Assembly: GCA_963678675.1 (NCBI GenBank)
Contig: OY783199.1
Location: forward strand, 6,641,501 to 6,705,500
Direction: 5' to 3'
Length of the DNA: 64,000 nt
From: Xiphydria camelus
Taxonomy: Eukaryota > Arthropoda > Insecta > Hymenoptera > Xiphydriidae
Of the stretch, positions 21,806-32,925 are shown in pieces (the first letter of the stretch is position 1; each line of letters starts with the position of its first letter). Position numbers and translations under genes: made by a program. The notes under the pieces were generated by a model. That model was not told the origin of the DNA. It worked only from the letters and a program-made list of their open reading frames with translations, and did no database searches.

Positions 21806-23043
21806 GAAGTTTCGCGACGAAACGAAATTTATACAGCGTAATTAAAATTCATTGCCTTTTGATTTATTTATCACAAGAGTCGACATTTTCCAAGAAAACT
21901 CGCGTCATTGAAAAGACCGCGAAACGCGAATATCCGCATATGGAAACGTGGATCGAAATGTGTCATGAAATTTATCCGGAGGTCCCGCACCCGCCCGCCT
22001 CTCGGGCCGTTTGTTATCGAAGCCGAAGATATATTAAAACGGGCGCACGCAGTCGGCGCAATTTGTCCACCGAAATGGTAGGCTATAGAAAGGGAAAAGC
22101 GGGACTTTACCGGTGAAGAACGGGGATCTCGCGGGGGCGAGGCGATCGTCCCTCTTTCGCTCGAGGTCGTTAGTTTGATCGAGGAAAGTCTTTATCGAAT
22201 TAATAAGGTCGCAAAGAACCGAAAGGAAGTTGACGAGATTAAGAATGAGGACGAGCGGCGCGAGAGGAAGTGAAAGGGAAAGAGTGAAAGGATTCCCGAA
22301 CGCGGACAAGCCGCAAATTGGCGAATGAATGGACGACCGTCGATATTCCCGTAACGAGGAGAATATTTATAAAATAATTGCTCGCGGTCGCTCGAGCGCC
22401 GCGGGGGTGGATCTCCCTCGAGTCATCGACGCGGGATGTTATACGCGCGACGAACCGGAGGGAGAATTCGTCCGTGCCATTTGTCGGGATGTCTCTCGCA
22501 TATGACGTCACTGAATGAACGTAAAGTAGCGGGTAACTCGTTTAATGCACTTTTCCGCAATTTTCCCGTAATTAAAACGTTCAACGAGAGAAAAGTACAG
22601 CGCGCACTCGGCAACGGAAACATTTGCTTCCTCAAATTGATCAATTTCATTGTTTCGAAACGGAATCACTCGAATTAAAACTGATATCGTAATTTCGCGA
22701 AAATAAATACTCGATTCTCCCACTAAATTGCATTTCTATCGAGCGTTTAATAATTGTCCCGAACTAGTGCGGTTTCCAGTGGCAGCCAGCGGTGATTGCG
22801 CGGCAATAACGAGCTGCTGTGTTTTCAATTATCGGCGAATTTATTCGGCGATTTATCCCGTAATGAGAAGATTATCCCTTTATTCCGTACGGCTGTAGCG
22901 ATTAATTTTTCGCTTTGTTTATTGCCGTCGACGTGTCGTCTTTATTATATCGCCATCGGATCACGAAAAGACCGATATAATACATTTTATTGTGTCTACG
23001 ATAAAATAAGTACACGCGATAAGGATTTTCTTACCGTGTCGAA
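21806..23043. other. Unique region, possible conserved non-coding DNA
   Basis: Frames of 60-93 codons on both strands have no motif. Segment 22760-22930 has a balanced composition unlike the GC blocks or the MITEs, with words such as CAGTGGCAGCCAGCGGTGAT, and could be regulatory; this is only an impression. Confidence 0.45.
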
Positions 23044-23450
23044 TATCAATTGTTCTTTCGAAATTAAAAAATTGTAATGTAAACTATATTGTAAAAAAAA
23101 ATGTGTATTTTTTCTAATATACTTTTATATAAAGCTTTTTCCCAATACGTGATTATGAAAATAAATATATATCATAATTATAAAAATTAATGTATTATAT
23201 TTCCTTATAAAATTGCCTTTATAAATTTCATAACGGGGTATATTAATTTTCATAATCAGGTATTGGATAAAAGCTTTATATACAACTGTATTGAATTTAA
23301 TACACATTTTTCTAACGTGTAGATATTACGATTTATTGTTTCCGAAAAAAATTACACTACTACCCTGCAAAAATATCCGAATACCCTCACGTGTACCTCT
23401 TTTATTGCAAACAAAGTAAAATTTATCGTATCAGTGTTTCGAATTCGCGC
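23044..23450. mobile_element. Partial family G element interrupted by I (G3)
   Basis: The right arm is clear: TACGATTTATTGTTTCCG, then CCGAATACCCTCACGTGTA, CTCTTTTATTGC and AAGTAAAATTTATCG, matching G1 and G2. To the left only the AATTGTAATGTAAAC word of the G centre is preserved before element I; the left arm is missing. Confidence 0.75.
23085..23321. mobile_element. Element I nested in G3
   Basis: Long inverted repeats: ATATAAAGCTTTTTCCCAAT, GTGATTATGAAAAT on the left and the inverse of ATTTTCATAATCAGGTATTG, AAAAGCTTTATAT on the right. Outer words AAAAATGTGTATT and AATACACATTTTT pair too. TA flanks both sides. It is about 237 bp and very AT-rich. Confidence 0.8.
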
Positions 23451-24526
23451 GGCAGCGAATTCGATGAATATTTTATGTCAATTTCAAGAATTTCCTTGTA
23501 TACCATTATACATTCTCATTAAATTATCAAACGCTCGTATCGAACGCTTCGATCGAGCGTTCGCGATCCCTCGCAACAAAACCCTTCATCACCGCGTCGC
23601 GCGCGCGCTCGAAATTAATGAGAGACGAAGAACCCGAGATTCCGTTTGCCGCCAGAGTAGACGACGACGACGACGACGACTATGAGTAAATGGAAGCGCA
23701 ACGAGTGTCTTGTTGAAATTGATTGTTATTGTTCGCGATAATACGAATCCGCGGCACGGCTGCAGGCGGAAGAGGATCCAATAAGGAACGAGAGCAACCG
23801 AGATACGGAAATGGAATCTGGCTGCCGCGCGAGAAGACGCCGGGAGAAACCCTTCGCTTTGACTTCGCCGCAGCGGTGGCGACAACCTGTGGCCGGGACT
23901 TAAACTCGAAAAGTTTTCTCTCGGATCCAAGTGAAAAGGCGGGCGCGTTGTTGCGCCGCAGTCGCCGAGAGGGAAGAGGTGATTCCGCGACATTTTCGAA
24001 ACTCCTCTCGCAATCTTCGCGACTGCACCGAGCGTCAACGCGCGAAACTCGAGAACGAAGGGCGCTTTTACGACCCCCCGCGGGGTGCGCGAAGGTGACT
24101 CGTTCGTCGTATAGGGTGCGGGGAACAGGACTCGATCGACGGGGGTCCTAAAAGCTTCCTCGAGCTCCGAGGGATGCTGCGACAGGGACGACCGCGCGGT
24201 ACAGATCGTATTAAGATACTCATTGGCATTTATAGGCTTCTAAAGTGTGCAGCGAATGGACGCGTCGGAGCCTATTTGTCTCAGCTTCGCGGCGGAGCGC
24301 GTAAGTGAACTGTCTCGCCCCATCGACCAGAGATCGGGGACTCTTATGTGCTCTGTCCTCTTTCGACGCCCCCCCACCTCCCTCTCTCCTCAACATTATG
24401 GTATACGCGATCGTTCACATGGATGTAGATCTAGTATCAGCGTCGACGCAGAGAGAACGCGTGTCGCGCGTCACACGAATGTCGTTCATATGCTATTGAG
24501 TTACATCTTCAGAAACTTCGCTAACA
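23451..24526. other. GC-rich unique block with (GAC)n
   Basis: Contains a (GAC)7 run at 23660-23680. Overlapping frames of 142 codons (23723-24151 plus) and 149 codons (23589-24038 minus) are Arg/Ser-rich and without domains. I see no repeat similarity. Confidence 0.5.
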
Positions 24527-25035
24527 CACTGAGAAAAAAATTTGGACAATATTTAACCAAAATCTTGGAGATTTTTGATTAGAATAACTTTAGCTAGACA
24601 TGTAGTTGGAATAGCTTTGGTTAGACGTGTACATGGAAAAAAACTAGCAATTTTTACCACTTCATTCAGTAGCGCTAAGACTCGAGCTCGTTCTCAATAA
24701 TTTGTACAGAGAAGACATTTTTATTTACCGTTGTAAGGAGTACGTAAAACAGTTTCTTCTCTACGAATTGTTGAAAATGAGCTCGTGTCTCAGCACCGAG
24801 TAAAACTCGTTAGATGTAAAGAGTGATCAGTTTCAGATCTGGTACATATTAGATACTGGATGAAGGTGTAAATATTGCTGGTCCTCTCCGTGTAGCTAGA
24901 ATAGACTTTTGATTAGATATGTAGTTAGAATAACTGAATATTTGGTTCAATTTACTAGTACATTTGATTAGAATAACTAAATTCCTTTCATCAGATGCGT
25001 TTTGTCATTTTAATCAAGTCATTTTTGTCAGTGTA
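24527..25035 (+). mobile_element. Family B MITE interrupted by Z (B2)
   Basis: Termini CACTGAGAAAAAAATTTGG and, at the right, AAGTCATTTTTGTCAGTGTA. The interior words TAACCAAAATCTTGGAG, TTGATTAGAATAACT and GTTCAATTTACTAG match B1, B3 and B4. Element Z sits in a TA of the interior. Without Z the copy is about 245 bp. Confidence 0.85.
24630..24894. mobile_element. Element Z nested in B2, TA target site
   Basis: Inverted termini CATGGAAAAAAACTAGCAAT and, inverted, CACGGAGAGGACCAGCAATA. TA flanks both sides. Inner inverted blocks GACTCGAGCTCGTTCTCAA with ACAGAGAAGA and TCTTCTCTACGAATTGTTGA with ATGAGCTCGTGTC show a full fold-back structure. It is 265 bp and non-coding. Confidence 0.85.
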
Positions 25036-25162
25036 TGTGCGTCCAGATATAGCATCGACTGCAGCTCACGTTTAAAAGACATTATTGGGCGCATTTCTCT
25101 TGACTAATTTTCCAATCTATACTCCGATGTATCCGCTAATGTCAAAAAACAAAATAGGTAGG

Positions 25163-25400
25163 TACACTAAGAAAAATATAGACTGAGCTTCCTAAGAGGG
25201 AGAATCGGTGTGTGGCCTAAAACTACTAATATCGGGATGTTCCATTGTTTTCCCCCTGCTTGGTCAAGTTTCTCTTTGTCACAGGGGCTGTTATACTCGC
25301 CATAAAAGGAAACTTGATTAAGCAGCTGAAAACAATGGAATATCTTAATATAAGTCATTTTAGGCCACATACTAGTTCAACGAGCGATATTTATATTGGA
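25163..25400. mobile_element. Fold-back element O
   Basis: Inverted arms of about 58 bases at 25214-25272 and 25312-25370. Matching words are GGCCTAAAA, TTCCATTGTTTTC and TCAAGTTTC. A TACACTAAGAAAAA end at 25163 resembles the common MITE terminus, but the outer 50 bases of the right side do not match it. Limits are therefore approximate. Confidence 0.7.
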
Positions 25401-26243
25401 AGTAGCCCCGTGGGCTCAAATGTATTATGTAGTTTATGTAAATGGTGCAGTAGATAATGTAATATAAATTATGTCATTCATAAGCAGAAAAATTTAACAC
25501 CGATTTAGCACAATTGATCTACATCTACATCTACAAGTCATATTTACATCTACGCTCAAATCAGTCATAGATAGCATTGTTATGGCAATCTACCTATCCA
25601 TCAAACAGAAAAACAAATTTAAATAAAAGGAGAATGACATTTAGCGATTGTACCTTCTCTTTACATATGTAATGCAAAACCGCTCACTTGACATAATATC
25701 GAACATTGCATAGCTGATAGAAGTTATCCGTCGTTCAGCTCCCACAGCTATACCACGTCGTTCGTGCAAGCGAAATACATCCGGTGCACACAAACGTTCG
25801 GCTCTCGTAGCCAACCGACATTACTGTTATGCCAAAAAAACTCGGGTATAGCTCTAAGCAGAGGGTGACTTTTTGGTTGGATACTCGGGAGACACCCTTC
25901 CATCGACCCTGAAAAAATCAGCTTGCCGGAAATTATTTTTTTGAAAAATGATATCTTTACTAGGCTATAGGCAGAGCCACCCATTTTCTCAGTGCAAAGC
26001 TTCGCGGGCTCGCCGATCCGCCAGTTCGCCAGCGAAAGAAAGTAGGTACGTATAACCGCGGAGATATCAGCGGGCGGAGAGACTCGCGCTAACTGTATAG
26101 ATACACGCGGGAGGGGTGGCATTGATTTTCCCCGAAACAAAGAGACCGGGGAGTTTCTTCACCCCGAGAACCCGATGGCACTGACAGTGGCAATATTTTT
26201 CTCTTCCCCGTCTAGGTCCTGAACGGGGAGAGGATGGGCGGCA

Positions 26244-26274
<31 letters not shown>

Positions 26275-26889
26275 TTGACGATCCCCCCAGGAAACACAAC
26301 ACCTAAATTAACTAGAGAATCCCTCTCCGACTACTACACCCGGCCGCGCGATAGCGAGGCCTTAAGGCACCCCTCACTTGCAAATTAGAGAACAGAACTC
26401 TATCCGTCCCGGTGCTTTATGTTAGGTGCGTGTCGGGGCGCGGCGCGGATTAGGGGTTGAGAGAGAAGACGGCGACGACGTCGGTGGTGGTGGCGGATAG
26501 AAAAGCGGTGCCAAAGCTACGCGAGTGGGAGAGGGTCGAAGTGGAAGAGGCCGGGGAAGAACCCTCGATTTGAAGAAACGGGAATCCAATTTGAACTCGG
26601 GCTCCGAAGGAGGAGGATTGCAGGGGGATACTAAACACCCCATTGTCGGAGAGTGACTGGGTGTACTTAAACCGACCCATCCCTTGTAGGTCGACGCGGT
26701 GCCCGTCTATATATAATATATACGAACGAGTATGTATATCTTTATATCACCTACACACACTTGAGCGGAAGAGAGGAGGAGGAGGAGGAGAAGGAGTTAC
26801 CTAGGGTTTTCTTCGCGTCGTCCTCTGTCTCTCTCTCTCTCTTCCTCATCTCCTTCCTACTTCACTCCCTCTCCCACTCTCTCACACTC

Positions 26890-26924
<35 letters not shown>

Positions 26925-27305
26925 GTTGAGTAAGAAAGAGCACATTGAGCGGAGTCGCGGCGGTCGGCTCAACGCGTGGGGTTGTGGGGGGAGGGAAGGA
27001 AATCCGTGCGATCTTTTACGCCGCGCTGCGAAAGGCACTTTCTTCGTGCGGGAAGAAGCGGAAGGAATAATTCATTTCTCAGTTACCTGTTTCCGAAATT
27101 TTTTAAACCATTTAATTTCTACCCATCTTGAGGCTTTTGTTTGGAAAAGGCTGCGATACTTATATGTATCAGGCAGGAATAGAATTAGGTTTTACGATTC
27201 GACCAAAAATGCATTTCCTGTCGCACAGATTTACGAGAGAAGCTCGATATAATTTCTCTATCGATAAATTCCTCGGAACATTTCAACGTACCCTGTGTAT
27301 AGATA
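25401..27305. other. Unique region with GA and CT microsatellites
   Basis: Contains GA/GGA runs at about 26244-26274 and 26892-26921 and CT runs near 26826-26842. A 130-codon minus frame (25748-26140) ends next to a TTTTCTCAGTGCAA-like terminus at 25985-25998, suggesting a relic MITE end there. A 163-codon plus frame (26761-27252) is driven by the GGA/GAGA repeats. No domain is seen. Confidence 0.5.
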
Positions 27306-27801
27306 TATATTGAGAAAAATAATCAGGTTAAAATGACAAGACGCATCTAGTCAGATGCGTTTAGTTATTCCAACTAAAATACTGGTCAGTTGAACCAAAT
27401 GTTTAGTCACTCTAACCAAATGTTTAGTTATTCTAACCAAATAGTGGTTAACCAGGAGGAAAAGTTTCATATATTACGTATACATAATCCATAAGTAGTT
27501 TTGTTCATATATAGGTTTTATATGATTTCTATATTAACCAAAGAAGGACTACATATATATTTTTGAATGTTTGTATAATCTATATATAGTCCTTATATGG
27601 TTCATATAGAAATCATATACCTATATAGTGCATATATGACCAAAACCACATATGAATTATATAGAAAATATATCATTCGTATAAAATATATAATTTATAT
27701 AAATATATAAATATAGAATTTTTCTGTCTGGGTAGTTTAACCAAACAGTTTGGTCAACTCCAAGATTTTAATCAAATTGACCAAATCTTTTTTTCAGTGT
27801 A
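27306..27801 (+). mobile_element. Family B MITE interrupted by A4 (B3)
   Basis: Begins ATTGAGAAAAATAATCAGG and ends CCAAATCTTTTTTTCAGTGTA. The interior has GGTTAAAATGACAAGACGCA, TCTAACCAAATGTTTAGTTA and, after A4, GTTTAACCAAACAGTTTGG. Removing A4 leaves about 215 bp that align with B1. Its terminal TA is used by H1. Confidence 0.85.
27452..27731 (+). mobile_element. Family A element nested in B3 (A4)
   Basis: Left CAGGAGGAAAAGTTTCATAT, right AATATAGAATTTTTCTGTCTGG. The interior carries AGTCCTTATATGGTTCATA and GACCAAAACCACATATGAAT as in A3. A short AT-rich expansion (TATAAATATATAAATATA) precedes the right end. It has diverged more at the ends than A3. Confidence 0.85.
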
Positions 27802-28196
27802 GGGTAAACCACCCAGTTATTGGACACTTAAGCATTTTACAAGACTTGAGACCGTGTTAAAAAGATATTTTTCTACCTAGAGATATGAGTGGTGGTTTGT
27901 TTTGATTGAAAATATATTGGCTTTACATTCTAGTAACTAACAATTTTAAGTTGGAAAGAATGTAATTTTCAACAATATAAAAAGCTGGGATAAAGTAAAA
28001 AAACTTAGTTATTGGACAGTGTTCTTATTTTTTGGAAATACTCAATCCAGTAATTGGACAGTCAAGAATCAATAAGCCACGGGGTACGGGTTCTGATGAT
28101 ACTTATTAAAGTAAAAACTAGGAATCTTGTTTTTATTTAGTTAAATCAGACTGTCCAATAACTGCAAGGTGGCCATTAACTGGGTGGTTTACCCTA
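27800..28196. mobile_element. Element H1 with TAGGGTA ends and an iterated word
   Basis: Inverted ends TAGGGTAAACCACCCAGTTA are perfect for 20 bases. The word AGTTATTGGACA (or AGTAATTGGACA) occurs at 27815, 28007 and 28049 and inverted at 28152. Iterated subterminal words are typical of transposase binding sites. The element sits in the terminal TA of B3, so it is younger than B3. It is 397 bp with no frame of note. Confidence 0.9.
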
Positions 28197-29252
28197 TGTA
28201 CAGCGAAAACAAGAACGAAATAAATCCACCGATCTCACCACCTTCGAATTGATACCAGCCGACGACAATGCGACTAATGGAAATCACCGACGCACGAACG
28301 CACATCCGACGACAACGAAATCGAATACCTGTGTTATTTCGTTTGATGCCACGAGTTGACCGCCATCGAGATACCCAAACGCGTATCGCCCGCGCGCCGT
28401 CATCACCATGACTACCGCGGCGGACCCAAGGATGGAATTTCACTCGACTCGCTCGTCGGAATTGGCCCGTATTTTTTCGCCGATTTCAATCCGCCGTTAA
28501 ACCGCGCGGGAAACTCTCGAATTGGATCGAGCCGCTCTCTCGGCAGGTCGTCCGATGAAATGGGAAACCTCTGCGGGAAGTGCGAACGATACCGAATCCA
28601 TATGATCGAAAATATGCCAAGTGAGGTATAAAACGAACCAGAGTCCGTGAGCGTTGCCCTAGGCTCGCGCGCGCGCGGGCCCGGCTTTATTTCATACTTT
28701 ACGAGAGCGTGCGGAGAGAGAGTACGGATAGAAACGGGAGGAATTGGAATAAGAGCAAACGGTCGCTCTCCCCGGACGCGACGCGCGGCGGTCGTTACGC
28801 CTATACTGAGAAAATAGCGCCGAGTTAGCACTTACTGTCGCGCTCAAATATTATATATGACTGCGGGTCTTGAGTCCCATTAGTATATTCGCGTTAACGC
28901 GAAAACGAGAAATTCCGGTTCGCGAACGAGAGAGGAGCCGACGGCGGCGGCGCGGTGCGGCAACGGAAGGCGGTCTCCGCGCGCGATTCAGTCGCAGAAA
29001 ATTGAATTTAAACTTGTGGAAGGAGAACGAGAAGAAATCCGCGAAACGAATTTTGCCCTACGCTCGCCCGCATCTCTCGTCTCTCTCGTCTCGCGTTATG
29101 CTGCGTGTTCGTATGGAGAAATCTCGTTGCGCGCTCGCCGGAAACGTGGATGTCTATATGGTACCTACTTCCGATATAGGTATGTAGAGGCGCGAGATGA
29201 TGATACGGTTAAGGTCTGTTGCATTTTGCGCGACGTAATTTGTGGTCGCCGA
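28197..29252. other. CpG-rich unique block
   Basis: Frames on both strands (28412-28831 minus, 139 codons; 28870-29187 plus, 105 codons) have Arg/Ser-rich compositions and no motif. A long CG-dinucleotide run occurs at 28667. Confidence 0.5.
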
Positions 29253-29760
29253 AGCGGAAAGGTTCTATATATTTTTTAAATAATCCATATGTAGATTTGT
29301 TCGCATACGCGCGAATCACGTATAATTTCTATATTGCAATGAGAAAAAGAATTAGTTGGATTTACTACCTAATAATTATACTCGCGGGGTCGCAAGTATT
29401 ATAATTATTCATTTACATCGATTAAATCATTTTTCATATTAATTTGACATTTCTTCCTTGCAATTTCATACTATTCTATATGATTGTAAGGAATAAATAT
29501 TTATTTATTTATTAAATGATATCACATTGATGCAAATAAATAATTACTTGCGACCAGGCAAGTAATTTTCAGTAGATCCAATTAATCCTTTTTTTTCTGT
29601 GCAATCATATAGGTACAACCCATATATGGATTATACAAACATTCAAAAATCTATATATAGTCCTTATATGGTTAATATAGAAATCATATTATATAACCCA
29701 GATATGACTAATCCACATATGGACTACATACAAAATATATAGAACTTTTCCGCTTGGGCG
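29253..29760 (+). mobile_element. Family A element interrupted by C1 (A5)
   Basis: Left end AAGCGGAAAGGTTCTATATA, right end ATATATAGAACTTTTCCGCTTG, a near-perfect inverted pair. The interior to the right of C1 carries ATATAGTCCTTATATGGTTA as in A1 and A4. Without C1 it is about 240 bp. Confidence 0.9.
29336..29604 (+). mobile_element. Family C MITE nested in A5 (C1)
   Basis: Begins GCAATGAGAAAAAGAATTAG and ends AATCCTTTTTTTTCTGTGC. It matches C2 (63647-63888) in TTGGAT-TACT, CGGGGTCGCAAGTA against GGGGGTCACAAGTA, TGATTGTAAGGAA and AGTAGATCCAA. The inverted pair AGTTGGATTTACT and AGTAGATCCAATT lies next to the termini. Confidence 0.85.
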
Positions 29761-30933
29761 GTGCGAACCGCAAATTCTTTTTACAAACATATCGATCAAA
29801 CGATCGGTCGAAATCACTGACAATGAGAGCTTTATCACTATACCGCCGCGCAGCATCTCCCACACGATGGACCGTTCGACACCAGAGGCTGAAATGATTT
29901 CGAGCACTCCACCTTTTCATCCGGTCGTTTTGTAACCAGGGAACCGAAAAATAGAGAAGGGGGAGCAAGAGATTCTCAGTATTTTCGAGCTTACTCGCTT
30001 TCCGGGAAACAACCGGGAGAGAGTTCTCGAAAATTTGTTTCGATTACTCCCTCCCACCTTTTTTTTTTATTTCACTGTCCGCAGTCGAAAGAGCGAGCGA
30101 CGGAACGCCGTTAAGCGGGGCGTGATGCCAAATGGGCGGCACCCGCGTCTCTCTGTCAGGCGTTGTTGGCCGCAGTCACCGAACGTTTTCGCACTTGGCT
30201 GCAATTTCACAACGCGTACACGATCGGTTTTCATCGACGGTACCGCGCGCGCGTTCGATGCACCTTTTTTCCCGCAATTTTCCGCTTCGCGCCCTGCACG
30301 ACGCTCTCCATTCCTCTTTTCGTCGTTACCCGGGCGATGCACTTTGCAAAAATTGCACCCGCTCGTCCGCACGACACACGTTCAGCTAAAAATTTGTCGA
30401 ATCTACCGAGTCGAATTAATTTCGATCACGGGCGCGACGTTGTCGCGAATATTTCAGCGTTTTTCGGAGCGTTATTCGAGATACTCGTTGTATGGGCAGT
30501 AAAGATAAGGATAAGCCAACTCTGCATAAACGAGCAACGATAAAAAGACTCGAAGGCGTTCCACCGGAAATTTGCCTGGTTCAATGGTAAAAACCGACGA
30601 GCCGATGGAAACTTCTTACACGGCTTCCAGCATCCGCAAAGAGCTCATCTCCACACGCGCGGCTCGCATTTTCGCCGGCAAAATGCGATCGAGCGGTTTT
30701 CCATCGGTGCCGTTTCTCATAGCCAATTATTTTTCCATTTGGCGCGCGGCTCGCAAAGCTCCCTGCTCTGTTCCTAAGCCCTCGAATCTCTAGAGATATT
30801 GTAACTATTGACTTTGGAGGTCATTTGCAGCGGTATGTGAACATATTCTTGCTTGAGGTCGATCGTTTCTATATTTTGGCGGCCGTTGAACTTGGAAACT
30901 ATGTTCGATTGGTTGCGAGTCTTTTCGGTAAGA
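29761..30933. other. Unique region with long opposing frames
   Basis: 30035-30502 (155 codons) and 30163-30543 (126 codons) are open on plus while 30067-30372 is open on minus. Plus-strand residues include many Arg, Phe and Pro but no family motif. I regard them as chance frames. Confidence 0.45.
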
Positions 30934-31232
30934 AGTTACAGAATGTAACTTTTACACGAGTGGAGATGGAACTTTTTGCACTACGGCATTGGATTCCCAG
31001 CCCCGAAAAATATAGAAAACGACTACCCCTTCGAGCCACCCCGCGATACTCTCCCAGCTCCCCGCGCCCAGTCTCCGGTTTCGGTCCAGAGTGATCGCCA
31101 GACACCCGGAAGGGATCGATTTTCGTGTCTCGGGAGTTGGTAATCGTTTTCTATGTTTTCGGTGGCTGGGAATCCAATCCCGCCAAGTAAAAAATTCCAA
31201 CTCCATCCGCGTAAAAGTTACGTGCGGCAACT
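30934..31232. mobile_element. Inverted-repeat element with GC-rich centre
   Basis: Arms at 30934-31030 and 31136-31232 pair over about 95 bases. Landmarks are GTAACTTTTAC, ATTGGATTCCCAGCC, and ATAGAAAACGA with TACC. The centre, 31030-31135, is GC-rich and unmatched. No other copy is in the window. The arms are about 80 percent alike by eye, so it is fairly old. Confidence 0.8.
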
Positions 31233-31768
31233 TTTTATCAGGAGGGATGCCGATCGATCCGTAGTCACCGTTGCGTTCGGCGACCTACGAAAACACTGAA
31301 ACCGCGTCGAGGCGTTCCCCACGGTCCCTGAAAGCCCCCTGCTATCATTCTGGGATTAATAACCATCTACGAAGTGTCAACGGCCGCCACAACCGTTACA
31401 CCTTCGGATCAGAAATTCACCCTCGCGCGAGAGAAGCGCGATCGTCCCAAAAATGCCGCTGTTTACAATTTAGATTTGCGACTCGCGAACCGAGCCTCTA
31501 CAGAAGCCCCTCGGTCGGATTATTTGTTCGCAATTTACTCCAAACAATTCCCGGCGTCTCGCTATGCCTACGATAAAGCCTGTGCGCCTTCTGCACAGTC
31601 TTAACCGGTGTTTGAAGAGGAACTAGCGGAGGCGGTGGCTCACCAAGTATCTGAAATTAGCACCCCGCTTTGAACTTTTTCGAAAAACTATCAGAGTGTT
31701 CTGAGTTCCTCTCGAAAATTCCAGAGTGCTCGGTATAATTTAAAAATAGTTCTGACGTAATAGTACGA
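31233..31768. other. Unique region
   Basis: A 101-codon plus frame (31271-31576) has no motif. From 31650 the sequence becomes AT-rich and precedes the next inverted repeat. Confidence 0.5.
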
Positions 31769-31971
31769 GAAAATCATTTTTGAAAAAATGGGGTGCCAAC
31801 TTCACATAGCACCGTACTTTGGGAAAATTGATTCTTTTCTGCATTTAATGTTAATTCTACAACAGTTCTACAGTTCTCTGTAATTTTTATAAATAGTTCT
31901 GCAAAACGAACACAATTTTTCCTACTTGAAAAATCGCGGCAACACCCCATTTTTGAAAAAATCAAATTCCT
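31769..31971. mobile_element. Small inverted-repeat element
   Basis: Inverted ends AAATCATTTTTGAAAAAATG with GGGTG at 31772-31797 and CACCCC with ATTTTTGAAAAAATCAAATT at 31943-31968. The interior repeats an AGTTCTNCA-type word three times. It is about 200 bp and has no partner in the window. Confidence 0.6.
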
Positions 31972-32925
31972 TCCCAGTTTTAGTCAGACCATGAATAGTT
32001 ATAGTACAGAGCTCTCAGTAGATTTTATTATAAAATTTTATCAATTAAGATCTTTATCATTAACCAATGTGCTCGTATTAATGGTAAAGTTGATATATGA
32101 ACTTTTGCCAAGGGAGACCAATTCTTTACCATAACTTCGCTGATACGCGTATCTCGAAGAAATTCACTCAGATCTTCCGAACTATTAGGGAGCAACCCAG
32201 AATTCCGCTTCCTTCGACAAGAACTCTTAATTTTTTGGTCCTGTGGGACTTACTCTCCGGAAAATGTCTATCGATTTTGTGAAGGAGACCAAGTTGCGCG
32301 GAAATGGCACATCGTAAGTGCGAGAGGGAGAAACTCTTCGTCACTCGGGCCAGAAGATTTATTCCGCGGCGCGACCGAAAAACCACCGTCGAACGTTTAT
32401 TCACGCGCGCGATGCGGGCGTCGAAAAGCTAAGAACGCGCGTTCACGCGCCCCCCCCCCCCCCCCCCCGCACTTCCATTCACGGGCAATCGAACGAACGA
32501 TGGGCGGGAGAAAACTCGCGAATATAAAGAGGCTGCCGAAAAACGCAGGGCGAAAAGAGCTTTATAAGCGCTACTGACGGGGCTGCGGACCGTATTTCCC
32601 GCACGCGATGCAGAACGAAGGGCGAGGAGCACTCGATGCGCCTGCACGTATAGCGCGCTCGCCGGGGCAGTTGCGAGAGTTCTCACACGAATTAACGGAT
32701 AGCCGCCGGTCGTTTGCTTTCGCGCGCGCGCCCTTATAATCTCTCGACTCTCGAGTGATGCAGTCGAGACGAAATCGTCGTGGCGAGGGGTGGTTAGGAT
32801 TGCTGCCGATTTGTTGTTTCAGTCGAAGCGAAGTCGCATTCGTTTGTATTGTAGATTTTACGATTTCGATAGTATTGTTGGCTGTGTCATGACTGTTGAA
32901 TGCAAATTTTATTTTATTTTTTTTG
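31972..32925. other. Unique region with poly-C
   Basis: A run of 19 C residues lies at 32450-32468. A 132-codon minus frame at 32571-32969 has no motif and continues into the next MITE, so it is not a gene. Confidence 0.5.

Noticed and set aside
25850..26000. A further MITE ending TTTTCTCAGTGCAA
   Set aside because: Only the right end is visible; no inverted partner or second copy could be placed.
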